From JAAYAO01 sp051133435 (GTDB lineage Bacteria > Actinomycetota > Actinomycetes > Propionibacteriales > Propionibacteriaceae): a stretch of 64,000 nt of DNA. Both the position numbers and the translations under genes were made by a program. The DNA lies in assembly GCF_051133435.1 (NCBI RefSeq), contig NZ_JBPGNY010000005.1, positions 310,001 through 374,000 on the forward strand. The letters are read 5' to 3'. A model generated the notes under the pieces. That model ran no database searches and was not told the DNA's origin. It saw only the letters and a list, made by a program, of their open reading frames with translations. This document shows, in pieces, positions 15,324-24,177 of the stretch (position 1 is its first letter; each line of letters begins with the position of its first letter).

Positions 15324-17705
15324 TCAGAACTTACGGGTGGGCATCGACCAGCGCGGCACCTGAGCGGCCGCCTTCCAGTCCACGGTCGACCATGCCCGTT
15401 CCTGGGCTTCCTTCATCAGCGCCAGATCGGGGCTGACCACGACCGGGTGGCCCACCGCGCTCAACATCGGCAGGTCGACATGACTGTCGGCATAGGCGTA
15501 GCTCTCGGCCAGGTCGATGCCGTGCACGGCGGCGTAGTGCTTCAGCCAGGCCGAACGCGATTCGCCCACCATCGGCGGCCCGGTCAGGAAGCCGGTGGCG
15601 ATGCCGTCCTCATCGGTGATCAGGTCGGCGGCGATCACCACGTCGAACAGCGGCTCGAGCGGGCGGGTCAGCGGACGGATCGCGCCGGTCAGCAGGATCG
15701 TGCGATGCCCGGCGGCCCGGTGCTCCTTGATCCGACGGATCGCATCGGTGGAGACCCGCTCCAGGATGTGGTTGGTCAGTTCCTCATCCACCGCCCGTTC
15801 GAGTTCGGCAACGTCGGCCCCAGCGTAGCGGCGGTAGAAGGCGCGCAGGAAGGTACCGCGGTCGCGGCGCTCGGCGTGCAGGTAGCCGGGCAGGTTGCGC
15901 AGGATGCTGCCGACTTCGGCGAGCCGACCGAGCGGACCGCGTTCGGACAGCCGGGCCCACAGGTAGGTCTCGATCACGTTGGTGGCCAGCACGGTGCCGT
16001 CCAGGTCGAAGGCGGCCAGCACCTTCGACTGGTCACCGCTGAGGGTGCTGAGGTCGCGGTAGGTGCTGGCGCGGGTTCCGCGTCGGCGGCGGGCCCGGTC
16101 CAGCCGGCGCACCGGTTCGGTGACCGCCGGGCAGTGCACCTCGACCAGGTAGGTGTGCCAGTCGTAGACCGCGGAGTCGAAGGCGAAGGCGTCGACATCC
16201 TCGGCGTGCAACTGGTGGTGCAGGCGCAGGGTGTTGTCGTCGACGAAGTGCAATTCCGATTGGCCGTACTCGTTGTACAGGTCCAGGTAACGACGCAGGA
16301 AGGCAAGCTGTTTGGCCTGCTTGGACAACTGGGTGCCGGTGCGGCGCACCGCGGCCGAGCGGGGCGCGAAGGTGAGCGCCCGGGCGGCCACCGAGGTCGC
16401 CTTCTCGGAGGTGGCGAGCAGCCGTTCCACCGCCGCGGCCCCGGGGAAGTCCCATTCGTGGGCGATCGGGGTGCCGCGCCCGTCGGTCTCGAAGGGGTGG
16501 TCGATGAAGTACTGCCGCACCAGCTCGTAGAGGGTGCGGAAGGTGATCGGGTTCCGGGCCCCGGAGTTCAGGTGGTAGAACTGCGGGTCGCCGACCTCGG
16601 GTTCGGTGGCGCAGACCGCGACGATGGCGTTCACCACGTGGTCGACCGGAACGATGTCGATCACCGAATCGGGCGAGGCGGGAAACTCCGGCAACCTGCC
16701 CTTGCCGTAGGCCATGATCAGCGGCTCGGCCATCTTGTAGCCCTCGATCCACCCCGGGAAGGGGTGTTTCCAAGCCGATTCGACGATCGCGGGGCGCACC
16801 ACCGACAACCGCACGTCTCGGCCCACATCGGTGACCACCCGCTCACCGAGGGCCTTGGTGAAGGTGTACACGTCGGTCCAGCCCAGGGATCGGGCCCGTT
16901 CGGTGCCGGCCTTGACCAGTTGTTCGGTGACCCATTCCTTGCGGCGACGTTCGGTGTCCACCGAGGTGGTCAGGTACCCGGCCCGGCGGTGTTCGCGTTC
17001 GGCGGCCTTGCGCAGCTTGGTCAGCCGTGCCGGGGTGCGTGATTCCAGTTCGATCGCCGAACCGAGCGCCAATCCTTGCTCGGTTTCGACCCGGTAGTCG
17101 ATGTCGTGTTCGTGCGGGGCCTCGCGGATCGCGCCGCGGCGTCGACCGGCGGTGTAGGCGGTCGAGACGTGCACATAGTGCGGCAACGTGACCAGGTTGC
17201 CCTCGTTGTCGCTGCAGGCTTCCAGCATCGCCCGGATCAGGGCCTCGGTGCCGATGGTGTTGGTTTGGAAGGCCTGGTCGATGGGTGGGTCGAAGGACAC
17301 ATCGCCGGCGCAGTGCACGACCACGTCGAGGTCGGACGGCAGCGGCGGGACGTTGGGCAGGTCACCCTCGATCACCTCGATGCGCTGGTCGACCAACGCT
17401 TCGGGCGAACCGGCCTCGGCCACCAGGTCGGCGAAAATCTTCTTGCGCACCAGCTTGACCACCCGGGCGCGGGCATCAGCCGACCCCTTGCGGCGCACCA
17501 GCACCGCGGCGGTGGTCTCGGGAAGTTCGGTCAGGATCTTCCACAGCAGGTGTTCGCCGATGAAGCCGGTGACCCCGGTCATCACGATCTTCTTGCCGGC
17601 CAGCAGGTCCTTCAGCCGTCCGTCAAGGGTGGGGCGGGTGTCGGCATCCGAGGTCTGGTCGTGTTCGCGCCGGAAGGCGTACGCCGGTGCGCTCGTGTTG
17701 GTCAC
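15324..17705 (-). CDS. Fusion of fatty acyl-CoA reductase-type SDR with HAD-IB phosphatase
   Basis: A 793-residue two-domain protein. Residues 38-400 form an extended SDR of the fatty acyl-CoA reductase (NAD_binding_4) type. They include the nucleotide loop TGVTGFIGEHLL (43-54), a Ser/Thr at HVSTAYTAG and the catalytic pair in YTFTKALGE (Tyr280, Lys284). The FAR signature FPGWIEGYKMAEPLIMAYGK and VPVDHVVNAIVAV are also present. Residues 400-540 resemble the FAR C-terminal region. Residues 560-780 are a HAD-IB phosphatase: AFDLDGT (566-571), LLTGA, a Lys at 722 and YADSHVDLPML (motif IV). GTG is taken as start because it overlaps the hisA stop as GTGA; the frame remains open into hisA but that part is a shadow. 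Expected chemistry is reduction of an acyl thioester plus dephosphorylation; substrates are unknown. Confidence 0.82.
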   Translation of the reverse strand: MTNTSAPAYAFRREHDQTSDADTRPTLDGRLKDLLAGKKIVMTGVTGFIGEHLLWKILTELPETTAAVLVRRKGSADARARVVKLVRKKIFADLVAEAGSPEALVDQRIEVIEGDLPNVPPLPSDLDVVVHCAGDVSFDPPIDQAFQTNTIGTEALIRAMLEACSDNEGNLVTLPHYVHVSTAYTAGRRRGAIREAPHEHDIDYRVETEQGLALGSAIELESRTPARLTKLRKAAEREHRRAGYLTTSVDTERRRKEWVTEQLVKAGTERARSLGWTDVYTFTKALGERVVTDVGRDVRLSVVRPAIVESAWKHPFPGWIEGYKMAEPLIMAYGKGRLPEFPASPDSVIDIVPVDHVVNAIVAVCATEPEVGDPQFYHLNSGARNPITFRTLYELVRQYFIDHPFETDGRGTPIAHEWDFPGAAAVERLLATSEKATSVAARALTFAPRSAAVRRTGTQLSKQAKQLAFLRRYLDLYNEYGQSELHFVDDNTLRLHHQLHAEDVDAFAFDSAVYDWHTYLVEVHCPAVTEPVRRLDRARRRRGTRASTYRDLSTLSGDQSKVLAAFDLDGTVLATNVIETYLWARLSERGPLGRLAEVGSILRNLPGYLHAERRDRGTFLRAFYRRYAGADVAELERAVDEELTNHILERVSTDAIRRIKEHRAAGHRTILLTGAIRPLTRPLEPLFDVVIAADLITDEDGIATGFLTGPPMVGESRSAWLKHYAAVHGIDLAESYAYADSHVDLPMLSAVGHPVVVSPDLALMKEAQERAWSTVDWKAAAQVPRWSMPTRKF

Positions 17706-18436
17706 CGTTCTTCGCCCCGGGCCACGGCCAGCGCGTCGGTCATGGTGAAGTTGCCGACGTACAGGGCGGTGCCGATGATCGCACCCTCCACCCCGATCGG
17801 CACCAGGCCGCGCAACTGACGCAGATCCTCGAGGCTGGAGATGCCTCCCGAGGCGACCACGGCGGCGCCGGTGCGGGCGCAGATCGCGCCGAGCAGTTCG
17901 AAGTTCGGGCCGGTGAGCATGCCGTCGGAGGCGATGTCGGTCACCACGAAGCGGGCGCAGCCGGCCTCGGAAAGTCGGGCCAGGGTCTCGAAGACGTCGC
18001 CGCCCTCGTTGGTCCAGCCGCGGGCGGCCAGCCGGCTGCCCTTCACGTCCAGGCTGATCGCGATCCGTTCGCCGTGGGTGGCGATGATCCGCTCGCACCA
18101 TTCCGGGTTCTCCAGGGCGGCGGTACCGATGTTCACCCGGGTGCAGCCGGTGCTCAGTGCCCGGCTCAGCGACTCGTCATCGCGGATACCGCCGGCGAGT
18201 TCGACCTTGATGTCGACCGCGTCGAGGACACCGGCCACCGCCTCGGCGTTGGAGCCGCGCCCGAAGGCGGCGTCCAGATCCACCAGATGGATCCACTCGG
18301 CTCCGGCATCGGCCCAGCGGCGGGCCGCCTCGATCGGGTCACCGAAGGTCTTCTCGGTTCCGTCCACGCCCTGAACGAGCTGGACGGCTTGGCCGTCCTT
18401 CACATCGACAGCCGGCAACAGTTCCAGATGACTCAC
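17702..18436 (-). CDS. priA: Phosphoribosyl isomerase HisA, probably bifunctional PriA
   Basis: A 244-residue (beta/alpha)8 barrel that isomerises ProFAR in histidine synthesis. The sequence follows actinobacterial PriA closely: LLPAVDVKDGQAVQLVQG, WIHLVDLDAAFGRGSN, ELAGGIRDDESL, TGCTRVNIGTAALENP and the loop ARGWTNEGGD, whose Arg-Gly-Trp matches the PriA residues used to bind the tryptophan-pathway substrate. The trp operon in this window has no trpF, which fits PriA doing both HisA and TrpF reactions. It follows hisH by 9 bp and overlaps the downstream reductase/HAD fusion by four bases (GTGA). Confidence 0.92.
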   Translation of the reverse strand: MSHLELLPAVDVKDGQAVQLVQGVDGTEKTFGDPIEAARRWADAGAEWIHLVDLDAAFGRGSNAEAVAGVLDAVDIKVELAGGIRDDESLSRALSTGCTRVNIGTAALENPEWCERIIATHGERIAISLDVKGSRLAARGWTNEGGDVFETLARLSEAGCARFVVTDIASDGMLTGPNFELLGAICARTGAAVVASGGISSLEDLRQLRGLVPIGVEGAIIGTALYVGNFTMTDALAVARGEER

Positions 18437-18445
18437 CCGAGGAGC

Positions 18446-19087
18446 CTATCGCGGATCGAGCGAGCGCACCCACCTGCGAAGCAGCCTCGCCCCGGCCGGG
18501 CCCGACTTCTCCGGGTGAAACTGCGTCGAACTGAGCGCGCGGAGCTCCACCGCGGCGACCAGCCGGTGCCCCTGGTGTTCGGTGGTGGTGACCGTCGCCC
18601 CGGCGGCCCGCAGCCCGGCCGGGTCCAGCACGGCATAGCTGTGTACGAAGTAGTAGTACTCCCCCGGGTCCGGGCACAGCGCGCTGCCGGCGTCGGGTTC
18701 GACGGTGTTCCAGCCCATGTGCGGCAGTCGGACGGCGGGCACCCGGGCCACCCGGCCGGGCAACAGGCCGAGGCCACGGGTGTGTTGGCCGTGTTCCACG
18801 CCCTCCTCGAACAGCACCTGGTGACCGACACAGATACCCAGAACCGGACGGGCGGCAGCCACTCGTTCGGCCAGGATCGACGGTGCCCCCACCGCGGTAA
18901 GACCTGCCATGCAGGCCGCGAAGGCCCCCACCCCGGGCACCACCAGACCGGTGGCGGTCAGGGCACGCTCGGGGTCGGCGCTGAGTTCGATGCGCGCACC
19001 GGCGGCGGTCAGGGCGCGGGTGACCGAATGCAGATTGCCCGAACCGTGGTCGAGCACCACCACGTCCGGGCCCTCGGCGGAGTTCAC
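18446..19087 (-). CDS. hisH: Imidazole glycerol phosphate synthase glutaminase subunit HisH
   Basis: A 213-residue class I glutamine amidotransferase that feeds ammonia to HisF. The nucleophile Cys is in LGICVGHQVLF, and the His/Glu pair is in FHPEKSG near the C-terminus. PDVVVLDHGSGNLHSV opens the domain. GTG at 19087 gives the normal HisH length; the frame is open further upstream inside hisB, but that extension matches no HisH. hisF, its usual partner, is not in the window. Confidence 0.95.
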   Translation of the reverse strand: MNSAEGPDVVVLDHGSGNLHSVTRALTAAGARIELSADPERALTATGLVVPGVGAFAACMAGLTAVGAPSILAERVAAARPVLGICVGHQVLFEEGVEHGQHTRGLGLLPGRVARVPAVRLPHMGWNTVEPDAGSALCPDPGEYYYFVHSYAVLDPAGLRAAGATVTTTEHQGHRLVAAVELRALSSTQFHPEKSGPAGARLLRRWVRSLDPR

Positions 19088-19106
19088 CGCCGCCCCGCGC
19101 GGGTTC

Positions 19107-19721
19107 TCACAGCAGGCCCTTGGTGCTCGGCACACCGCTGACCCGGGGGTCGATCGCCACGGCATCGCGCAGGGCTCGGGCCAGGGCCTTGAACTGGGCC
19201 TCGACGATGTGGTGCGGGTCGCGGCCGGCGAGCAGGCGCAGGTGCACGCAGATGTGGGCGTGGAAGGCGAAGGATTCGATCACGTGCCGGGTCAGCGCGC
19301 CCGGGAAGGGCACCCCGCCGCGGCCGCCGCCGATCTGGGCGTAGGCGATCGCCTCCGGTTCGCCGGTGATCACGCTGTAGGGGCGGCCGGAGACATCCAC
19401 CACGGCTTGGGCGAGGGCTTCGTCCAGGGGCACCATCGCATCGGCGAACCGCCGGATGCCCTGCTTGTCGCCCAGGGCTTCGCGGAAGGCCTGCCCGAGC
19501 ACGATCGCGGTGTCCTCCACGGTGTGGTGGGCGTCGATCTCGACATCACCGATGGTGTGCACGGTCAGGTCGAACAGGCCGTGCTTGGCCAGTGAGGTGA
19601 GCATGTGATCGAAGAAGGGCACACCGGTTTCGATATTCGCCTGCCCCGATCCGTCCAGATCGAGTTGCACGAAGACCGACGCCTCACTGGTTTCGCGTTT
19701 GATCTCTGCGGTGCGGGTCAT
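19107..19721 (-). CDS. hisB: Imidazoleglycerol-phosphate dehydratase HisB
   Basis: A 204-residue monofunctional dehydratase of histidine synthesis. The manganese-binding duplicated motifs are DAHHTVEDTAIVLGQAF and, in the second half, FAFHAHICVHLRLLAGRDPHH. A long upstream extension of the frame is rejected: the ATG chosen gives MTRTAEIKRETSE, a typical HisB N-terminus, and overlaps the hisC stop as ATGA. There is no fused phosphatase domain, as expected outside gammaproteobacteria. Confidence 0.97.
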   Translation of the reverse strand: MTRTAEIKRETSEASVFVQLDLDGSGQANIETGVPFFDHMLTSLAKHGLFDLTVHTIGDVEIDAHHTVEDTAIVLGQAFREALGDKQGIRRFADAMVPLDEALAQAVVDVSGRPYSVITGEPEAIAYAQIGGGRGGVPFPGALTRHVIESFAFHAHICVHLRLLAGRDPHHIVEAQFKALARALRDAVAIDPRVSGVPSTKGLL

Positions 19722-20851
19722 CGGGGTTCCTCCGGTGTTGGGGTCGATCGGTCGATCAGCTCGGGATGGGAGTTCAGCACATTGTGCATCGCGGTGCGGA
19801 ATGCGGCCATTTCGTCCGGGGTGCCGGCGCTCACCCGCAGCCAACCGTCGGGGCCGGCCTCGCGCACCAGAACACCCTGGTCGAGGAGCAGCTGCCACAC
19901 CGCATGCCGGTCGACGAAGGTGCCGAACAGGCAGAAGTTCGCGTCGCTGTCGGGCACGGTGAGCCCGACCCCGCGCAGCCAGTCGACCAGCAGGTCGCGC
20001 TGTTCGCGCAGCGAGTCCACCTCGGCGAGCAGTTCATCGGCGAAGGACAGTGCAGTGGTCGCGACCACCTGGGTGGTCACCGACAGGTGGTAGGGCAACC
20101 GGATGATCCGGCAGGCGTCCACGATCGCCGGTGCCGCGGCCAGGTACCCGAGCCGTCCACCGGCGAAGGCGAAGGCCTTGCTCATGGTGCGCGAGACGAT
20201 CAGCTTGGGGCATTCGGGCAGCAGTTCGAGTGCCGAGCGGGTTCCGGGACGGGAGAACTCGGCATAGGCCTCATCGGCGACCACCACGCCGGGGGCGGCC
20301 GCACAGATCGCCCGCAGGGTTTCGGTGTCGGTCGGGGTGCCGGTCGGATTGTTCGGGGTGGTGACGATCACCACCGACGGCTGATGTTCCGCGATCGCCG
20401 CCAGGGCCGTATCGAGGTCGATGGTGAAGTCCGCGGCCCGGGGCACCGTGACGAAGCCGCTGTGGGTGTTGCGGGCGTATTCGGGGTACATCGAGTAGGT
20501 CGGCGAGAAGGTCAGCACGGTGCGTCCCGGCCCGGCGAAGGCACCGAGGACGTGGGCCATCACCTCGTTGGAACCGTTCGCGGCCCAGATATTGGCCACC
20601 GTCAGCCCGCGGCCCAGGTAGTCGGCGAGGGCCTGCCGCAGCGCGACCGCCTCCCGGTCGGGGTACCGGTTCTGTTCTCCGACGGCCTCGCGCACCGCCT
20701 CGGCGATCGCATCGCGCAGTGCCGGGCTGGGTGGGTACGGGTTCTCGTTGACGTTCAACCGCACCGGTACGTCCAACTGTGGCGCGCCGTAAGGTTCGGC
20801 ACCCACCAGTTCGGGACGCAGCGGCAGGTCGGACAGGCTCAGTTCAGCCAC
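19718..20851 (-). CDS. hisC: Histidinol-phosphate aminotransferase HisC
   Basis: A 377-residue fold-type I PLP aminotransferase. The PLP lysine is in SRTMSKAFAFAGGRLGYL, the substrate end is RLNVNENPYPPS, and TTPNNPTGTPT and VVADEAYAEFSR are the usual cofactor contacts. Size is normal. It overlaps hisD by 8 bp and hisB by 4 bp, so hisD-hisC-hisB are translationally coupled. In actinobacteria HisC-like enzymes can also act on aromatic keto acids, but position in the operon makes the histidine role the main one. Confidence 0.96.
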   Translation of the reverse strand: MAELSLSDLPLRPELVGAEPYGAPQLDVPVRLNVNENPYPPSPALRDAIAEAVREAVGEQNRYPDREAVALRQALADYLGRGLTVANIWAANGSNEVMAHVLGAFAGPGRTVLTFSPTYSMYPEYARNTHSGFVTVPRAADFTIDLDTALAAIAEHQPSVVIVTTPNNPTGTPTDTETLRAICAAAPGVVVADEAYAEFSRPGTRSALELLPECPKLIVSRTMSKAFAFAGGRLGYLAAAPAIVDACRIIRLPYHLSVTTQVVATTALSFADELLAEVDSLREQRDLLVDWLRGVGLTVPDSDANFCLFGTFVDRHAVWQLLLDQGVLVREAGPDGWLRVSAGTPDEMAAFRTAMHNVLNSHPELIDRSTPTPEEPR

Positions 20852-22166
20852 GGGGTCGCTCCTGTCGGATCGTCACGGCCAGGGCGTGGCCGGGCAGGTT
20901 CTCGGCCCGGGCGAAGGTGGCCACCCGGTCGGCGACCTCGGCCAGAGCTTCGGCGCCGTAGTCGATCACGTGCATCGGCTTGAGGAAGCTCTGCACGCTC
21001 AACCCGGCGGAATGGGCGGCCGAACCGCCGGTGGGCAGTACGTGGGTGGATCCGGCCGAGTAATCGCCCAGCGAGACCGGGGCGAAGCTGCCGACGAAGA
21101 TCGCGCCGGCATTGGTGATCCGTTCGGCCACCGCCATCGCCTCGGCGGTGTGAATCTCCAGGTGTTCGGCTCCGTAGGCGTCGGCCACCGCCACCGCCTG
21201 GTCGAGATCGTCCACCAACACGATGCCCGACTGGGTGCCGGTCAGCGCGGTGCGCATGCGTTCTTCGTGGGTCTGGCCGGTGAGCAATTGCTGCAGTTCC
21301 TGATCAACCCTCTCGGCCAGGTCGTGGGAGTCGGTGATCAGCACCGAACCGGCCATCGGGTCGTGTTCGGCCTGCGAGAGCAGGTCGGCGGCGACGTGGG
21401 CCGGTATCGCGGTGTCGTCGGCGATGATCGCCACTTCGGTCGGGCCGGCCTCGGCGTCGATGCCGATCAGCCCGCGCAGCAACCGCTTGGCGGCCACCAC
21501 ATAGATATTGCCCGGCCCGGTCACCACGTCCACCTTCGGGCACAGCCCCGGCACCCCGTGGGCGAACATCGCGATCGATTGGGCACCACCGACGGCGTAG
21601 ACCTCATCGACCCCGAGCAGACCACAGACCGCCAGGATGTTGGGGTGCGGCAACCCACCGAACTCGGCCTGCGGCGGCGAGGTCACCGCGATCGACCCGA
21701 CCCCGGCCACCTGGGCGGGGATCACGTTCATCAGCACGCTGGAGGCCAGCGGTGCCAAACCGCCCGGCACGTACAGGCCGACCCGGTTCACCGGCACCAT
21801 CTTCTGGATCACCCGGGCCCCCGGGGCCAACTCGACCTCGACCTGTTCCGACCCGCGTTCGGCGGCGGCCACGGTGCGGCGCCGCTCGATGGCCAGCTCG
21901 AAGGCCGCCCGTACCTCGGGGTCCAGACCGGCGACCGCTTCGGTGATGGCCTCGGCCGGCACCCGCAGATGTTCGGGCACCACATGATCGAACTGCTCAC
22001 TGAAACGCCGCAGGGCGGCCTCACCCTCGCGGGCCACCGCATCACAGATCGGCGCGACGGCGGCCACCGCGGCCTCCACGTCGGTTTCGGCGCGCGGCAC
22101 CAGGGTCGGGTAGTCCAACTTTTCGCCGGCGGCGAGCCGGCCTCGCAGGTCGATGATCTGAAGCAC
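20844..22166 (-). CDS. hisD: Histidinol dehydrogenase HisD
   Basis: A 440-residue zinc enzyme catalysing the last two steps of histidine synthesis. Signatures are YVPGGLAPLASSVLMNVIPA, VDVVTGPGNIYVVAAKRLL, GPTEVAIIADD and the zinc-site DLLSQAEHDPMAGS. The first gene of hisD-hisC-hisB-hisH-hisA. The frame is open about 46 codons upstream, but HisD proteins begin near IIDLRGR. The GTG at 22166 is therefore chosen; a GACAAT hexamer stands seven bases before it, so a leaderless message is possible. Alternative GTG codons at 22190 and 22196 cannot be excluded. Confidence 0.94.
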   Translation of the reverse strand: MLQIIDLRGRLAAGEKLDYPTLVPRAETDVEAAVAAVAPICDAVAREGEAALRRFSEQFDHVVPEHLRVPAEAITEAVAGLDPEVRAAFELAIERRRTVAAAERGSEQVEVELAPGARVIQKMVPVNRVGLYVPGGLAPLASSVLMNVIPAQVAGVGSIAVTSPPQAEFGGLPHPNILAVCGLLGVDEVYAVGGAQSIAMFAHGVPGLCPKVDVVTGPGNIYVVAAKRLLRGLIGIDAEAGPTEVAIIADDTAIPAHVAADLLSQAEHDPMAGSVLITDSHDLAERVDQELQQLLTGQTHEERMRTALTGTQSGIVLVDDLDQAVAVADAYGAEHLEIHTAEAMAVAERITNAGAIFVGSFAPVSLGDYSAGSTHVLPTGGSAAHSAGLSVQSFLKPMHVIDYGAEALAEVADRVATFARAENLPGHALAVTIRQERPRG

Positions 22167-22374
22167 GTCCTCGATTGTCGCAGACCGCACCGACACCGGG
22201 CATGTCCGATCAACCCGCGACAGAAGCGGGGCCAAGAAAACGTTTAGGTCACGATCGGGCCCCCGGCGGTGCCTGGATCGGCACAAACTCTTGCCACCCC
22301 GCACCGGTTACGCCAACGTATGGACGCACGACATGGGTCGTTGACGTGATGGGGCGATTCGCTGGAGGTAGACG
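22167..22374. other. Divergent intergenic region between hisD and the NSS transporter
   Basis: This 208-bp gap must hold the hisD promoter on the minus strand and the transporter promoter on the plus strand. A GACAAT hexamer sits just before hisD, and a TTGCCA hexamer at 22291 may be a -35 for the transporter, but its -10 is not clear. No riboswitch or long hairpin was recognised. Confidence 0.5.
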
Positions 22375-23952
22375 GTGGCTACACCGAGAAGTACGGAACC
22401 CGGGGAAGACACGAGCCGGGAGTATTGGAATCACTCGGCCGGATTCATTCTGGCCGCTATCGGGTCGGCCGTGGGCCTGGGCAATATCTGGCGTTTCCCC
22501 GGTGTGGCCTACGCCAGTGGCAGCGGCGCCTTCCTGATCCCGTATCTGGTGGCCCTGCTGACCGCCGGTATTCCGATCCTGTTCCTCGACTACGCGATCG
22601 GTCACCGCTTCCGCGGCGCGGCTCCCCTGGCCTTCCGTCGGATGGCCAAGTGGGCCGAGCCCCTGGGCTGGTTCCAGACCGCCCTGATGTTCGTGATCGG
22701 GGTCTACTACGCCGCGGTCATCGCCTGGGCGATGAGCTTCTTCGTCTTCTCCTTCGACCTCAAGTGGGGCGACGACACCCAGACCTTCTTCCTGGCCGAG
22801 TACCTCAAGGCCGGTGACACCACCGTGTCGACCGAGCTGGTGGCCGGGGTGGCCATTCCGCTGCTGCTGGTGTGGTTGACCATCATGGTGGTGCTGGCCC
22901 TGGGTGTGGCCCGAGGGGTCGAGAAGCTCAACATGGTCTTCATTCCGCTGCTGGTGCTGGTGTTCGTCGGGCTGGTGGTACGGGCCCTGACCCTGCCGGG
23001 CGCCCTCGCGGGTCTGGACTCCTTCTTCACCCCGGATTGGGCCGCACTGCTCGATCCGAACGTGTGGATCGCCGCCTACGCGCAGATCTTCTTCTCGCTG
23101 TCGATCGCCTTCGGCATCATGATCACCTACGCCTCCTACCAGCGGCGTAAGGCGAATATGACCTCCTCGGGCCTGGTGGTGGCCTTCGCCAACTCGTCCT
23201 TCGAACTACTGGCCGGTATCGGCGTGTTCGCCACCCTCGGCTTCATGGCCTTCAACGCCGGCACCCAGGTCAGCGAGTTGGAGGGCCTCACCGGCCCCAT
23301 CCTCTCGTTCGTCACCTTCCCGGCGGTGATCTCGCAGATGCCGGGCGGCAACATCTTCGGCGCCCTGTTCTTCGCCTCCCTGACCATGGCCGGGCTCACC
23401 TCGCTGGTGTCGATCATGCAGGGTGTGGCCGCCTCGGTGCAGGAGAAATTCCGACTCGGTCGCAAGACCGCCGCGGTGCTGGTCTCCGCGGTCTGCGGGC
23501 TGCTGTCGTTGATGTTGTTCTCGACCACCTCCGGTCTGTTCGCCCTCGACACCGTGGACATGTGGAGCAACAACCTCGGCATCGTGATCTCGGCCATCTT
23601 CGCCACCCTGCTGTCGGTCTGGGTGATGCGGCGCGGCCAGGAACTGCGCGATCACCTGAATGCGGTGTCCACCTTCAAGGTCGGCTGGATCTGGCTCGGC
23701 CTGGTCGGCATCGTCGCCCCGATCGTGTTGCTGGTGATGCTGGTGCAGCGCATCATCACGCTGATCACCGAGGGTTACGAGGGCTACCCGACCTGGTACA
23801 CCGGCCTGTTCGGCTGGGGTGCCCTGGCCTTCGTGATCGTGATGGCGATCATCCTCACCGCCCTGCCCTGGCGTCACCGCCGGGTCGACGACTTCACCCC
23901 CTGGCCGCCCCTCAACAGCAGCCGGCTCGACAGCAAGGAGAAGGTCCGATGA
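22375..23952 (+). CDS. Sodium-dependent NSS-family amino acid transporter (MetP-like)
   Basis: A 525-residue, about 12-helix neurotransmitter:sodium symporter homologue. Helix 1 carries the sodium-site signature GSAVGLGNIWRFPGVAY (about residues 29-45). Helix 6 contains FFSLSIAFGIMITYASY, and helix 8 is also conserved. The GTG start is fixed by GGAGGT six bases upstream. The stop overlaps the start of a 61-residue membrane protein of the MetS type. In Corynebacterium glutamicum the MetP/MetS pair imports methionine and alanine, so import of a small neutral amino acid is likely here (inference). Confidence 0.92.
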   Translation: MATPRSTEPGEDTSREYWNHSAGFILAAIGSAVGLGNIWRFPGVAYASGSGAFLIPYLVALLTAGIPILFLDYAIGHRFRGAAPLAFRRMAKWAEPLGWFQTALMFVIGVYYAAVIAWAMSFFVFSFDLKWGDDTQTFFLAEYLKAGDTTVSTELVAGVAIPLLLVWLTIMVVLALGVARGVEKLNMVFIPLLVLVFVGLVVRALTLPGALAGLDSFFTPDWAALLDPNVWIAAYAQIFFSLSIAFGIMITYASYQRRKANMTSSGLVVAFANSSFELLAGIGVFATLGFMAFNAGTQVSELEGLTGPILSFVTFPAVISQMPGGNIFGALFFASLTMAGLTSLVSIMQGVAASVQEKFRLGRKTAAVLVSAVCGLLSLMLFSTTSGLFALDTVDMWSNNLGIVISAIFATLLSVWVMRRGQELRDHLNAVSTFKVGWIWLGLVGIVAPIVLLVMLVQRIITLITEGYEGYPTWYTGLFGWGALAFVIVMAIILTALPWRHRRVDDFTPWPPLNSSRLDSKEKVR

Positions 23953-24134
23953 GCATCTCGGCGATTGTGATGATGGTGATCTCCCTGGTGGTCGTGTGGG
24001 GCGGATTGCTGGCCGCCGTGGTGCACCTGCGCCGCCACCCCGGCATCAGCGATGACGACCTGCACCTGAGCGACGACATGCAGGCCGAGGACGAACGACG
24101 CGCCCGGCGCGCCCCGCTGCAGCGCGACACCTGA
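23949..24134 (+). CDS. MetS-type small subunit of the NSS transporter
   Basis: A 61-residue protein with one membrane helix (SAIVMMVISLVVVWGGLLAA, residues 4-23), a basic stop-transfer HLRRHP, then an acidic tail. Size, topology and position directly overlapping the NSS gene (ATGA) match the MetS small subunit, which is needed for MetP transport in Corynebacterium glutamicum. It is easily missed because it is short. Confidence 0.85.
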   Translation: MSISAIVMMVISLVVVWGGLLAAVVHLRRHPGISDDDLHLSDDMQAEDERRARRAPLQRDT

Positions 24135-24177
24135 GCGCGGGCCCGGCCGGGGGCGGTCACGTGGTTGAATGCGTGGC

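Noticed and set aside
17706..18101. A 132-codon N-terminal extension of the reductase/HAD fusion
   Set aside because: It lies out of frame inside hisA, has Arg/Pro/Gly shadow composition, and the GTGA overlap at 17702-17705 gives a natural start.
22167..22374. Riboswitch before the NSS transporter
   Set aside because: No SAM, T-box or other known aptamer pattern or expression platform could be recognised; only short stems are present.
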